Assembly: GCA_963930645.1 (NCBI GenBank)
Contig: OZ005656.1
Location: forward strand, 191,284,979-191,348,978
Direction: 5' to 3'
From: Salticus scenicus
Taxonomy: Eukaryota > Arthropoda > Arachnida > Araneae > Salticidae
Length of the DNA: 64,000 nt
The position numbers and the translations under genes were made by a program. The notes beneath the pieces were generated by a model. It worked only from the letters and a program-made list of their open reading frames with translations. It did no database searches and had not been told where the DNA came from. The first letter of the stretch is position 1, and the number at the start of each line of letters is the position of its first letter. Shown here one piece after another: positions 33,773 to 45,022 of this stretch.

Positions 33773-33884
33773 GAGAATTTTTTATATTTTTTAAAAACTT
33801 GTAACCTTCGTTATGAGTAATCAAATTATCTACAAAATCTTCATTCAATAAATCCCCATTCAATAAACCGACTGAAATAGGCCC
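33768..33884 (-). pseudogene. Upstream part of the same Helitron Rep relic
   Basis: On the minus strand the frame reads LLNEDFVDNLITHNEGYKFL, then KNIKNSPK, directly before the minisatellite. In Helitron proteins a phrase of the type GY-FLK-IKNSP is followed within a few residues by a WE-KK segment, which is exactly how the fragment at 33264-33467 starts. The two pieces therefore belong to one ancestral reading frame that the repeat array split. A stop at 33885-33887 ends the open stretch. Confidence 0.65.
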
Positions 33885-34544
33885 TTAGCACTATTAAGAG
33901 TGACGTATAAAAATTCGACAACGCTGTACCGACTGAAGTAGGCCTCTAGCACTAAAAATAATAATATCACATGTCTGTGTAGAAAAAGAAATAGAAATGT
34001 GATAAAATAATATAGAAAAGAAACTTTTTTGAACGAAGCTGTAGGGAGCATAAAATTATTAGTTGTATTCTATTTCCGTTATTATCGAATTCTTTTAACA
34101 TATATAAGTTAAACGCTCCAGTAGTGGATCCTTTAAGGACATTTTCCGGCTATTTTTTGTGTAATTTTCTAAATTTTAGAGTTTCAAAAAATAATTAATA
34201 TTTCACAAATTTACTAACTCTTTCTAAACACGACTGTATTATGAAAATTGCTAAATGTAGCATTTATATATGTAAAAAATAAAAAATCTGGACAGCTTAA
34301 AATGAGCCAGTAGTGGAACACTAAAAACCCAGTAGTGGATCCTTTTTGTTTCAGTAGTGGACCCCTTTGAATTTTTGCTTTAAAATTAAGGTTTCCAAAT
34401 GTTTCTATGTGTTGGAGACAAACCCTTTTTAGAAGTTTGTCCTCACATTCATGAATCACCGTTGGGGCCAGCATTTAGGGCTGAAATTGGTTATTGGACA
34501 CAGTCTGGGAATCACTAATAAGGCTAGTCATGAGACATCCCATC

Positions 34545-34700
34545 ACAATTTTCTCCTCGTGGTCGCAGTGTCCTCCATGTTCCCATCAATGTTAAATTTT
34601 TGAGGGTTATCAAATGTCTCTGGACTATCCTTTGGAGGGCAGGGGGAGTTTCAGACCGTCGTTAACTACCCATAGTGTAGCACTAGTGCGACATAAAATT
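34545..34700 (+). mobile_element. SINE family 1 fragment nested in the TIR element
   Basis: It contains CCTCGTGGTCGCAGTGTCCT, CCATGTTCCCATC, TCTCTGGACTATCCTTTG, CAGACCGTCGTTAACTACCC and CACTAGTGCGACATAAA, matching the body of the SINE at 4154-4490. The tRNA-like head is lost or very decayed. Confidence 0.75.
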
Positions 34701-35034
34701 CACTCATACTCTCAACTCTTTAAATACTGGCCGTAGTTATGCTATTTCAATGTCTATATTTCAATGGGAACCGAACTTAACCAACTAGTCCAGTAATGAA
34801 CCCAAAAGAAGAAATGGGTCGCCATTTTTTTACAAAGATGGATGGCGACGGAAATTTAGCGTGCCTTTGTCACAAGGATCATTCGAGACAAAAAGTCTTT
34901 GTAACTATAAGTCTCAAGTTGTAAATATGTAAATATGTAAGAAGAAATCCGAATAAAAAATATTAAATATCCCAAGATTATCTCATGATTCAAGCGAATT
35001 TCTATTTTGTTCAGTTTTCTAAATTTGGGAAAGC

Positions 35035-35165
35035 CTGGGATACACCTTCTCCGCAGAAGATCAAAATTGTGATAGCATGTCTCCTTACCCTCCTAGGAGT
35101 AAGTCCCAGACCGGCGCTAATTGCTACATGCATAGTTTTAGAGTGATGTTTAAAAGCACTGAATT
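35035..35165 (+). mobile_element. SINE family 1 fragment, second nested copy
   Basis: It contains AGATCAAAATTGTGATAGCA, TGTCTCC, GTCCCAGACCGGCGCTAATT and GAGTGATGTT, the 3' half of the family 1 body with substitutions. Confidence 0.65.
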
Positions 35166-35689
35166 CAACTCTAATATTCGGAGATTACAGAATTGTGTCC
35201 ACTACTGGATCTGATCTTAAAAGTGACATGAGCCAGTAGTGGACAGGTCTGTCCACTATTTGTCATGATGATATTTTTTGGTACCAGGAGTGGACACCCA
35301 TAAAAATACTATGTGTTAATACAAGATTTAAAAAACAGCAAAAGAAAAGAATTCTGCATACTTATTTTAGTCATATAAAAGTAAAAAGTAGAAGAAATCA
35401 ATTAAAAATAAGCAGAGAGAAAGCAAATAAAATTTCATTTCCTTATTCAAAGTGATAAGAAGAAAACGACAAAATCCCAAAAAGTGCACATTTTTCAGTT
35501 AAACTAACATTATTTTAAAACTAATGGCCAGAATTATTTTTAGTTAAAGGGTTTAACAGTAGAGGACTATAACTTCCTTGCTGAACATTGCTCGAATCTT
35601 CAGATTTTTTAGGTAGCTTATTTTCCGAGTTTAAAATTAAAAGTGTCCACTACTGGTACAGGGTCCACTACTGGTGCGTTTACCTTACT

Positions 35690-37545
35690 TAAACTTATTG
35701 TAGAATTAAAACATCTCACGTAGAATTTATGATAGTGTATACAATAGTATATAATAATAATAATAATAATCCCATTATTTTCATAACGGTTCAAAAATTT
35801 TTTTAAATTATGTTTTAGTATTTATATGATATAACATATACAGGTTTCATTTATTAATACATTTTATATGTTCAATTACTTGTATATACTTCTTACAGAA
35901 AACTTTGATACTGCAGATGCTATTTTCATAGAAGTACGAGATATTTTTAAGAGTAATCTGCCAACAGTGTATTGAAAAAAAAAAAGTTTAAATTATTTAA
36001 TTTCTAAAAGAAAAATTTAATGTATATTATATGTAATAAAATATACAAATATTAAGTGTTACTTTAGTATGGAATCTAGTTGAAAAAGATTTTATACAGA
36101 ATTCGTAATTTTAAATTACTTTTTAAAAAACATCAATCTCACTCCCTCTCTGTGTCTATTTCTCTTCTCTCCCCTTCTCCCTTTTTTTCCGTCTCTCTGC
36201 CTATCTCCCTCCCCCCCCCCCGCTCTTAATTTTTTCTTCATTTTAATAAATGCCAACATTAATGGGAATTTTTAACTTAGGTAAGTTTGTTGCTGCAAGA
36301 CTTTTAGAATGAAGTTTACTTTCAGATTATATACACAAAAGCAACCCTGATTGCAATATGCACATGTTTGCTTACAATGTTTTCATTCATTTATATTTAG
36401 CAACAATAAATCTGTTACAATATCAATAAAAAAAAAAAAAAAAAAAAAAGACCTTTAAAAGTAAAGAATTATAAATCTTATCAAAATATTCAAATTAAGA
36501 TCTTATTTTATTTTATTTTATTTTTTATTTACCACTTTTTTTACATAAATACTTTTAAATAACTCAAATTTTTAAAACAATTTTGAAAGAAATTTACAAA
36601 ATTTATTCATTTGTTTATTTGTCTTTTCATTAAAATTTATTGTTTTTCAATAATTTTCATCACTATTACTATGAACATTATTAGCAGATATTAATATAAA
36701 AAAATACTATGAGCAGATTTTATTTTAATATATATATTTTTTTTATGTATAACTTTTTAATAACTTTTGTTGTTGTTGTTGTTGTTGTTAACGTATGCAT
36801 AATCTGTACAATAAAAATCTTTTAATGGAAATCATTGTGATAAGAAACATTGTTAATATAAAACTCATTCTTAAATTATAATTAGTTACAACAGAAATAA
36901 CATCGACATGTTAAAATTGATCAATTCTGATTAATATAAATTTATTCCACATATTACATTATCGTAATGTTTGAAAAAAGAAAAAGCGGATTAGTTAACA
37001 CAACTGGATTTAAAAATAATAATAATAATGTTTCAAAAACACTGTTCTCTATTTAGACAAAACAATAGAGAGAAATAGTTAATACAGTAAACAACATGAA
37101 CTTTAATCCTGCTTTACATCTCTAATGTATTTCTTAGACAATGCTGTTAAATTTTCTTATACCAGTTATTTCCTTTTGAGTAATAATTATTTAATAAGCA
37201 ATTAATTATTATTTTCATATTAACAAAGACGTGGTAAAAGGAAATAAGAGTTGAAAATTAGGGTTTGAGGTTGCCGCTCTATGGTCATTTTTTTTGCACA
37301 TTAAGGCTTATTAGACCCGGATCTACGGCATAAAGTAGATTTTGAAACACTGCGAACATTCACGCCAGATCTGAGTTTCGAGCGTGGTACCTGTCATCGG
37401 GAGACCAAAACGACGATAATTCCGATACCAAATTGGCCTGGGAAAATATGCGTTAATGTTTCATTGTCCATACTTTCTAACATTTCAAACGTATTTTTGG
37501 GGAGTTTAATAGTATATAGATTCAAATTAGAAGTAATTAAATAAA
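35690..37545. other. Non-coding stretch without recognised element
   Basis: Includes a pyrimidine-rich CT tract with ten or so C at about 36135-36225, poly(A) at about 36428-36450 and a (GTT)n tract at about 36767-36789. A GC-richer patch at about 37260-37450 (with GACCCGGATCTACGGCATAA) has no frame or tRNA promoter I can recognise. Confidence 0.5.
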
Positions 37546-37549
37546 AAAA

Positions 37550-38217
37550 TCTGGAGTGACTCCACTCGACTTTCCGAACAATGAGTAATTAACAGTATTG
37601 TAGATAAAGTAAAGAAAGAGGAGTTGTTAAACAAACAAAAGAGAGAAAACCATAATAGAGAGTTTGAGTGTTTTTCTCCATATATTACACGATGTTTTAT
37701 TTACGCTACTGAACTTTGAGCCCATGATCATAATGATAAAGAATTTTTCGTTGTGTCCCTGTAAAAAACCTATAAATGCTAGATTCACCAAAATGCCTAT
37801 ATTTAGTGCAACAGTGATTTATAATAGCCATATAAATTTTCAGCTCAATTGAATAAGGCGTTTAGATGCTATCGCACTTTTAAAAATTTGGTCCCATAGG
37901 CCATAATGATAAAGAATTTTTCTTTGTGTCCCTGTAAAAAAACTGTAAGTGCTAAATTCACCAAAATCTATAGGGTTCGTACTATGATGACTTACAATAT
38001 ACGTACCAACTTTTAGCTTATTCTAACAAAGCGTTTAGACGCTAGCGTGTTCACTCACAGACATACACATATACATCCACACATACATACACACATCATC
38101 GTAAAAATATTGGAAACGGACTCAGGGGACCTCGAAACGTACAGAAACATCGAAATCTCAAATTCGGATTTTTGACATGATTACAATACTTCCCTCACTA
38201 TAGTGTTCGGAAAGTAA
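37550..38217 (+). mobile_element. Hairpin-ended modular element, family E
   Basis: The 5' end is TCTGGAGTGACTCCACTCGA followed by CTTTCCGAACA, with a GAGTG/CACTC hairpin. Two internal modules repeat TTTTTC(G/T)TTGTGTCCCTGTA, then ATTCACCAAAAT (about 37738 and 37914). The 3' module is GACTCAGGGGACCTCGAAAC, AATTCGGATTTTTGACATGA and TACAATACTTCC, ending in GTGTTCGGAAAGT, the inverted match of the 5' ACTTTCCGAACA. It is shorter than A-D but has the same plan. Confidence 0.7.
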
Positions 38218-38608
38218 AAGTTTACAAACAAAAACTGTAAATTTAAAATTACTTAACGGTTTTAAAATTTACTTAATTGTTTCGGGCTGAAATAATTAGG
38301 CACGATTTTTCATCAAACGAATAAAGTAGTTACAAGAGAGGCATGATAGAAATAGAAGAAGGAAAATACGTTTTCTTAAAATTGAATAAAATTAACGATT
38401 TACTTTCTATCATACAACGATTTATTTTCTGTTATAAGCAATTTCTATTATTATTTAATACTTTTACCAATACTTGTTTATAAAATCTATAAGTACATTT
38501 ACAAACATGTGCATACAAAGTGCACCCGTTTGTTATCATGCCTAAAAAGGTTTTAAAAAAATGTACATGCTTTTTTCTTTACAGATTTTTCAATTCCTTA
38601 ATTAAGTA

Positions 38609-38820
38609 CAGTCGGTAACAAAAGTGTCCGAACACTAGCAAAAATTCCTATGTAAAAAAATGCACTTAATACAGTTTTGTTAAATAAATCCTTGTCGAAT
38701 CCTGTTCTTAGTCAGTGTAAGAATAAGATTCGACAAGGATTTATTTAACAAAACTGTATTAAGTGTACTTTTTTTATATAGGAATTTTTGCTAGTGTTCG
38801 GAGACTTTTGTTACCGACTG
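38609..38820. mobile_element. CAGTCGGTAAC palindromic MITE, copy 2
   Basis: A 212-bp palindrome bounded by TA, with ends CAGTCGGTAACAAAAGTGTC. The arms are nearly identical, so the copy is young or maintained by copy-correction. Confidence 0.9.
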
Positions 38821-39289
38821 TATATAAAATAACCTAATGCTGTACAGCAATTTAAAAACACATGTATGATTTAAAGTACATATTTTTTCTACATACATTC
38901 ATTGCCGACATTTATTATAAAAGAAGAATCGTCAAACTAACTGACCTTTGCTTTGGCTGAAACATTAAATATCCATTATGCTTTATTATGCCATGCTTTC
39001 ATAGCTATTATGTCATTATGTTGAAGAAGTAATCTCTCTTACAGTTTCAATTTCATAACCAGGCTACAACCAGTCGTACTTTAAAATGTAAATTAATTAC
39101 TTTTTCGGGCTCAAGTAAAATATTCTTTATATGTATAAGTAATATACTATTTTTTTTTTTTTTATGGAATATTTTATTTTAATAATAGAGTGTAATTTCG
39201 TTATAATTTAGAATTGTTATTGAACTTAAGGTTGGAAAACAGATAGTTCGAATTATTTACAAATGATTGCAGTCCTGTATTTATATGTA

Positions 39290-39502
39290 CAGTCGGTAAC
39301 AAAAGTGTCCGAACACTAGCAAAAATTCCTATGTAAAAACAGTACACTTCATACGGTTCTGTTAAATAAATCCTTATCGAATCATGTTCTTAGACTGACT
39401 AAGAAGAGGATTCGACCAGGATTTATTCAACAAAACCGTATGAAGTGTACTTTTTTTACATAGGAATTTTTGCTAGTGTTCGGACACTTTTGTTACCGAC
39501 TG
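39290..39502. mobile_element. CAGTCGGTAAC palindromic MITE, copy 3
   Basis: A 213-bp palindrome with TA duplications and the same family ends. It lies 469 bp from copy 2. Confidence 0.9.
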
Positions 39503-39697
39503 TAAGTATAATATAATATTACTATTTATATTATTATATTATAATATTATTATATATTATTTACATTATATCATGTTTATTATGTATATTTTCGAAATCG
39601 TCTGTTCAATACAGGCCATTTTAAAAATTTACCATTTGCAATAATAAAATTTAGTCTCCAAATAATAATCTGTCATTTCCATAAATAATGAATTATA

Positions 39698-39850
39698 CCT
39701 GTGGGGATCACCGAAGCGGTGGAGCCATCCCCTCCGTGAAGGATCAAAATTGTGATGGCATGTTTTTAGACCATCATTAGGGATTTATCCCAGACCGTCG
39801 CCAATTACCCATAACGCAATGCTAGTGCGACGTTAATTCCAAACAACCAA
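39698..39850 (+). mobile_element. SINE family 1, 3' half
   Basis: GGGGATCACCGAAGCGGTGG, AGCCATCCCCTCCGTGAAGG, ATTGTGATGGCATG, CAGACCGTCGCCAATTACCC and GCTAGTGCGACGTTAA appear in the family order. It is 5'-truncated, which is usual for SINE copies. Confidence 0.8.
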
Positions 39851-40346
39851 TCCATAAAGAATGTTATAAATAATATTTAAAAGAAAACAGTTTATTTTTA
39901 ATTTATTTTATTTATTTATTTATTTATTATTGTTTATTACAGTTTTTTCTCCCTCACTAAAACCAAAAAAGAATAGTAAAAAAAAAAAAAAAAATCTGTC
40001 ACGTAATTTTTTTTTTTTCCAAAATTTGTATGTTTAGTTTTATTTTGCATGAAAATAAGGAATCAGATATTTTAATGTTGATTGTAAAAAACATATTCAA
40101 TAGATGTTTCTTACTTTATTTCTGAGAATGAGTCTAAAAACTAATAAAACTGATGTAAAATGGAATATAGGAGTGGAAACGACAGTGGTACAGTGAATAT
40201 AAACGCGTGTTTGGAGGGGCATCAAAACAAAGAAAACAAGTTTTGGCAGGCAAAAAGAGTGAGCATAGAATATTAAATATATCATAAAGGAATTTTTTGT
40301 TAAGTTATGAGAAAGAACTAAACTTAATTTAATGTAATCAAAATAG

Positions 40347-40384
<38 letters not shown>

Positions 40385-42325
40385 TAAACCTTTCTTCGGG
40401 AAAAAAAAATGTACGTGATGATTAGAAATAGGAGTCGTTTTTGAATTCGCTACAATAAAGTTCCAAATTTTATGCAGCTGAAAACAAAAATTATTTTCGA
40501 AGACCTGTGGTATTTCTGTTGTTAGTCAGTACTAACGGACCTCATTTTAAAAAGTTTATTTTAAAATTAGTATCTGTTATCGACTTTTTACTTTTGAAAA
40601 ACTAATATATAAATGAAAATAAACTTGTTTAAAATTGAGTATGATTTTTCAATTTGTTAAAGTTGTGTTTTAACTGTAAGTAAATATACTTCGATTAAAT
40701 CTCATCTAGTTTATAGAATATTCAAAAGAACAATAATATTATTTTTCTAATATATCGTTACTTTGAGATCAGACAAACTAACTGTTACCGCATAACAATT
40801 AAGCTTATTTTTATTACCTACAATTCCTTCAAAAGGAAAAAAATAAAATTTCGTTCGTATATCAGAATATTACTTCCCCAAGTCGGTATAGAAATAGTTA
40901 AACATTTTTGCCAGCACATAATTTATTTTTGCCAGCTAATTCAGTAATGAAGTATTTATTACTCGTTGATTTTAATTACAGTTATTTTTAGTGAATGATA
41001 ACAATGTCTTCGGAAAAGTTTATTTTGGCAATAACTCGTGCAGTTCAAGCTGTATCTTTTCCAAGAATTTAATGACAGCTCTTTTAGATCTTAATTATAA
41101 GATGTTTTGTTCTTTTATACGGCTTAGAGTTGAGATAAAAATACTTTTACAACTACTTATAATTGTAGTTTCTTACATTTTTTTATTTTTCGTATCTGCA
41201 TCTCGAATTGTACCCAAATAAAAAAGCAATTCTGTAAATTTTTAAAGCATGTTATAAATGACATATATATATAATATACATCTATGACAGAAAATAATGT
41301 TAATTTTTTTAATAAGATTTATATTAACCTGTAAAAACAACATCAAAATAAAAATAACAACAACAATAATAATAATAATAATAATAATAAAAGTTTTAAA
41401 AACAGACTTTTTTTTTTCTTTTTCGTAAAATGAAATATTTAAAATTTTATGATACTGTTATTGTTAAGCGCCCATTTACTTCTGCACTTATACAATAATT
41501 GTGGAATATAATGCAATATTTATTTATTTATTTTTTAAATATTAAGATGTTCATTTATTTATCTGCTTACTTTTCTTTTAACTTCTAAGATACAAAAATT
41601 GGTCTGCTTGAAAAGAATTTTTCATTTAATACCGTAATTGACTCTAATAAATTCCCTAATTAAATTAGCAAAAAATTGTTGATTCAATTATTGAATGGTT
41701 ATTAATTAATGACAAAAATAAAGGTTAATTTATATTATATTACATAACAAAATTTGCATTTTTTTTTATTGGTGCGTTATTCACATATGAAACTGTAACT
41801 GTTATAGAAACATCGGTCATGGAATTATTGAAAAACATAGTTAAAGTTACTCTATGTATAATCAGAATTAAACTTTTGATTTCTCTAAAATTTTTAGATA
41901 AATTAAATATTTTTTTTCTTTAGTTATTAAATGAGAATGTTAATGAAAAAAATGCTAAATTGTACAAATGACGTGTTTTGCATTCGTTATCAAAAACACA
42001 TCGCAAGTTAGGTAAAACTACAACTTCATGAATCGCAGTTAATTATTTAATTTAAAACAAACAAATTTCTAAATAGGAAATTTTTTATTCTAATTCCTCA
42101 TACATTATCCGATGTCACCAATAAAAGTATTATAAAATCATACAATTGATGAAAAGCTTCTTATTAATAATTTATACCAATCAGGTAAATAATTTAAAAT
42201 ATTACAATTAAACTTTTGGTACTTGGAGAGTTAAACGATTATATTTTTTATGTATGAAAATAATAATAATTATATCATCAAAATAATAAAATATTACTAA
42301 TTACACAAAAATAATTAATGATAAT
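39851..42325. other. Non-coding stretch without recognised element
   Basis: AT-rich, with a long poly(T) at about 40350-40383, AAT repeats at about 41363-41390 and scattered A/T runs. The 76-residue frame at 40991 has no recognised domain. It is probably intronic with respect to the exon pair described. Confidence 0.5.
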
Positions 42326-42340
42326 TTTATAATCTCTTAC

Positions 42341-42539
42341 CAATAATACATGCCAAGACGGGTAAAGCTACTCCAAGTATCACAATTAACCTCGTTCTTT
42401 TCTTGGTAGGCACTTGTTCTGTAGATTCTGGAGTAAAAGAGTGCTGTGGACCTCTGGGCCTATGGGTCCCATAAACCAAACCATGTCCTGAATTGCTGGA
42501 CAACGAGGAGGGTGGCCCGTGAGGTCTCGTATTCCTCAT
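42341..42539 (-). CDS. First coding exon A of a predicted type II membrane protein
   Basis: The minus-strand frame starts at the ATG at 42539 and runs 66 codons plus one base to a GTAAGA donor. The N-terminal 45 residues are Pro, Ser, His and Gly-rich without a signal peptide (start MRNTRPHGPPSSLSSNSGHG). KKRTRLIVILGVALPVLACI follows, a basic stop-anchor then a hydrophobic helix, the pattern of a type II or N-terminal cytoplasmic anchor. The exon is clearly more GC-rich than its flanks. The phase-1 end fits exon B (9096-9193), which completes Gly and prolongs the helix. If the donor is not used, the frame reads only three more residues before a stop. I do not recognise the family. The TM-anchor start would suit a type II enzyme or a membrane collagen, but that is a guess. 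Confidence 0.6.
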
Positions 42540-43000
42540 ACTTCAACACCGAAATATTTTGAAATCCAACAATAAAGTTAATTGAAAATTAATTAGTATA
42601 GTCCATTGCCATAACATTAAAAGTTAGCAAATATAGTCATTTCATAACAATCGTGATAACAAAATCGCTGAAAGTAACTTTTGCTTCATGAAAGCGATCA
42701 TGTTTGTTTCTGGAGCAATCGACAGGTGAAACCTAACGGGTTAACGTTTGACTAGCGAATGCTTCATTTAAGTTGCGTGGAAGAGTTTATTCCTCTATAT
42801 TCTGGTTATTTTCCTCTTTTTCCTCGAGGCACTAGCTCGTGCGACGCTACAATGGTTAAGTAGACAAATGACGAATCTTAGGTGAGTTTTTATCTGGCCG
42901 TTAGAAAAAAAGAAGATTTGTTTCTCTGCTTTTTTTTTTTTTTTTTTTTTTTTTTTTGTTTATTTAATGCATCTTTCGTTACGATCCATTGCTTACGGAG
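42540..43000 (-). promoter_or_regulatory. Possible promoter/5'-UTR region of the exon A gene
   Basis: The sequence upstream of the predicted start is unusually GC-rich and CpG-containing for this window (for example CCTCGAGGCACTAGCTCGTG, CGACGC at about 42822-42847) and carries no recognised transposon apart from a poly(T) at about 42931-42957. A plus-strand CTTAGGTGAGTTTTT near 42879 looks like a splice donor, which would fit a divergent transcript. No TATA box or initiator can be assigned with confidence. Confidence 0.3.
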
Positions 43001-43331
43001 GCCGTACTTACAACTACGTTAATATTTATATAAAATATAATAGTTAAAAAAAATATATCTATTCTTTATAAAATAGGGTTTGTAAACCTGCAAAAGAGTT
43101 AAAGTATAAAATTATGGTGTGTTATTAGCACGTAATTTATTTTTGTAGTTTTAACCACATCATGTCTCAACTAACATGAATGAAAAGCACGGAATATAAC
43201 GTGAATGAGAAAGTTATTCAGCTAGGCGTAAAATTCAGAGTTGAATTGCTTTTACTATTACGTTGACGTAAAATGAGTCTTATATTTCAAACTCGGGGTG
43301 TCACCTTTAATTAATCTTCGTGTAGAGATTA

Positions 43332-43545
43332 CAGTCGGTAGCAAAAGTATCCGAGCACTGGGAATAATCCCTATCTAAAAAGAGTACACTTAATACTGCT
43401 GTGTTAAATAAATCCTTGTCGAGTCATGTTCTTAATCAGTCTAAGAACATGATTCGACAAGGATTTATTTAACAAAACAGTATTAAGTGTACTTTTTTGC
43501 TATCGGAATTATTGGCTAGCGCTCGGATACTTTTGCTGCCGACTG
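43332..43545. mobile_element. CAGTCGGTAAC palindromic MITE, copy 4 (diverged)
   Basis: A 214-bp palindrome bounded by TA, with ends CAGTCGGTAGCAAAAGTATC. Both outer arms carry shared family-divergent changes (for example GGTAGCAAAAGTATCCGAGC, and GCTCGGATACTTTTGC on the right). It therefore represents a subfamily rather than a randomly decayed copy. Confidence 0.85.
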
Positions 43546-44177
43546 TAGTGTTGATTACGAATAATATGACAACATTAAAACTAATGATTAATTACATCAG
43601 TTAATTATATTAGTATATTGCATTTGTAAAAACAGTAAAGAAATCGAGTGAAGTCACTTTTTGATGTTCTTCTGGTTAAGCCATATGATCTAAGAATATA
43701 GTAGAGCTTCGTTACGAAACTGTATGCAGGAAACACTCATTAACTAATTTCAACTGTAAATTTCGTTGTGTCCACTTATAGCACAGATGCAGATCTACAT
43801 AGAACATCCTCAGGTTATCCTAGGTTTGTCTTGTGTTCAATAGGGCATCCGAAAGACGTTCTGATGAGAAGATCTGCTGTATGGATTAGAATAATGGTTG
43901 AAGTGTCGTTGATACTTATATTACGTATATTATATATGTCCTATATATTTATATTACTACGATGATACTTATATCGAAACATTCGAATAAGCGATTTTTT
44001 TTAAATATGTGCGTTTCGAAGTTATCTAAATTCTTTTTTTTTTTTTTTTTTTTTTTTTTCTATTTTTAAGGTAAAATTGTTAGATAGTGAGGCTTCACTT
44101 ACTCCCTCGAAATCGCGCTGAGGTTATAAGCGTACAATGTTGATAGTGAGTTTAATTAGTTGAGGGTGAGGTCACCA

Positions 44178-44302
44178 GTCGAGTTTCGTTTAACTGGTGT
44201 TGGTTTCGGAGGAAGTGTGGATTTTCCATGGAACCTTTTTCTATTGTACGGTAAGGCGTCCATTCGAATTTCGTTCAGTTGGCGTTGGTATCGGAGGAAG
44301 TG
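44178..44302 (+). repeat. Short direct repeat, unit about 38 bp
   Basis: CGAGTTTCGTTTAACTGGTG, TTGGTTTCGGAGGAAGTG at 44178-44216 recurs as CGAATTTCGTTCAGTTGGCG, TTGGTATCGGAGGAAGTG at 44264-44302. The repeated unit sits in a GC-richer patch. Function unknown. The minus 116-residue frame across it includes a poly-Lys stretch from a poly(T) tract and is not convincing. Confidence 0.6.
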
Positions 44303-44961
44303 AAAAAAGTTATTAGAGGTAGCTGATGGAAGTTGTAAATTATAGAGTTCACTTGTATATATTTTCAGTTTAGATATTTTAAGGCGAACGACTCCGGTTA
44401 AACAATTTAAGTTAACTTGAGTAAATGTTCGAATGTGCTTTTGGAAAGTAGAAAAGCTTTTTTTTTTTTTTTTTTTGTGAGAGTGTTCTAGCTGACAGCT
44501 TAACAAGTTAAGAAGCTATTGGTGAGTTAAATTAAACACGCTGACTTTAGACAGTGCTCTGTGTTATAGTTAAAGTAAAATAGAATGCAATTGGGAAGTC
44601 TCTCTCTCCCACATTATTTTAGAGCTCTTATGAAAGAATTAATTGTTTATAAAACTTGTTCTTATTGGTTTTAGTCACTTACATAAAGCAACATGGAAGA
44701 AAATCTAGGAGTTGATATACAGTATGCACGTGTAGTATGAGCACGATTGCATCTAAACACTGCAATGGATTTACCTTAAATTTAATAGGTATGTTATAGA
44801 GATTATCGCCATGCGAACTGCATAGAATTTCATGAGGGTAGGTTTTATAGCTCATTTTTAGAGATATAAAGAATTCCTGTATATCACAGCCAATGTATCA
44901 AGTACTTGAACATACCTAGCGTCAAACTTTACGTTCAATTACGGTTTAATCGAGCTGGCAT

Positions 44962-45022
44962 GTTATAGGTCATAGTTATATAGGTCATATAGGACTATAG
45001 ATAGGTCATATAGGACTATATC
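44962..45022 (+). repeat. Short tandem repeat of ATAGGTCATATAGGACTAT
   Basis: Two adjacent copies of about 22 bp plus partial units (TTATAGGTCATAGTTATATA). Simple local duplication. Confidence 0.75.

Larger units (their letters stand above)
34111..35681. mobile_element. Terminal-inverted-repeat element with repeated CCAGTAGTGGA motif
   Basis: The ends are inverted: AAACGCTCCAGTAGTGGATC at the left and, reverse-complemented, AAACGCACCAGTAGTGGACC at the right. About ten copies of the CCAGTAGTGG dyad (both orientations) occur, clustered at 34310-34365 and 35195-35295 and at the two ends. Such subterminal motif arrays are usual for transposase-binding sites in hAT- or P-like elements, but the superfamily is not settled. 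Two SINE fragments are nested inside. No transposase was seen. Confidence 0.7.

Noticed and set aside
33465..33820. Three overlapping plus-strand reading frames of 108-114 residues with repeated CQSC/LGG peptides
   Set aside because: They are the three translations of a G-rich minisatellite whose varying G-run lengths keep all frames open. No start context, domain or splice support exists.
43768..43965. 65-residue plus-strand frame after a TCCACTTATAG acceptor-like site, as an exon of a divergent gene
   Set aside because: No good donor follows and the frame decays into AT-rich hydrophobic codons. Evidence is too thin to call.
44156..44506. 116-residue minus-strand frame
   Set aside because: It includes a Lys run from a poly(T) tract and spans the 38-bp direct repeat. 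No domain is recognisable.
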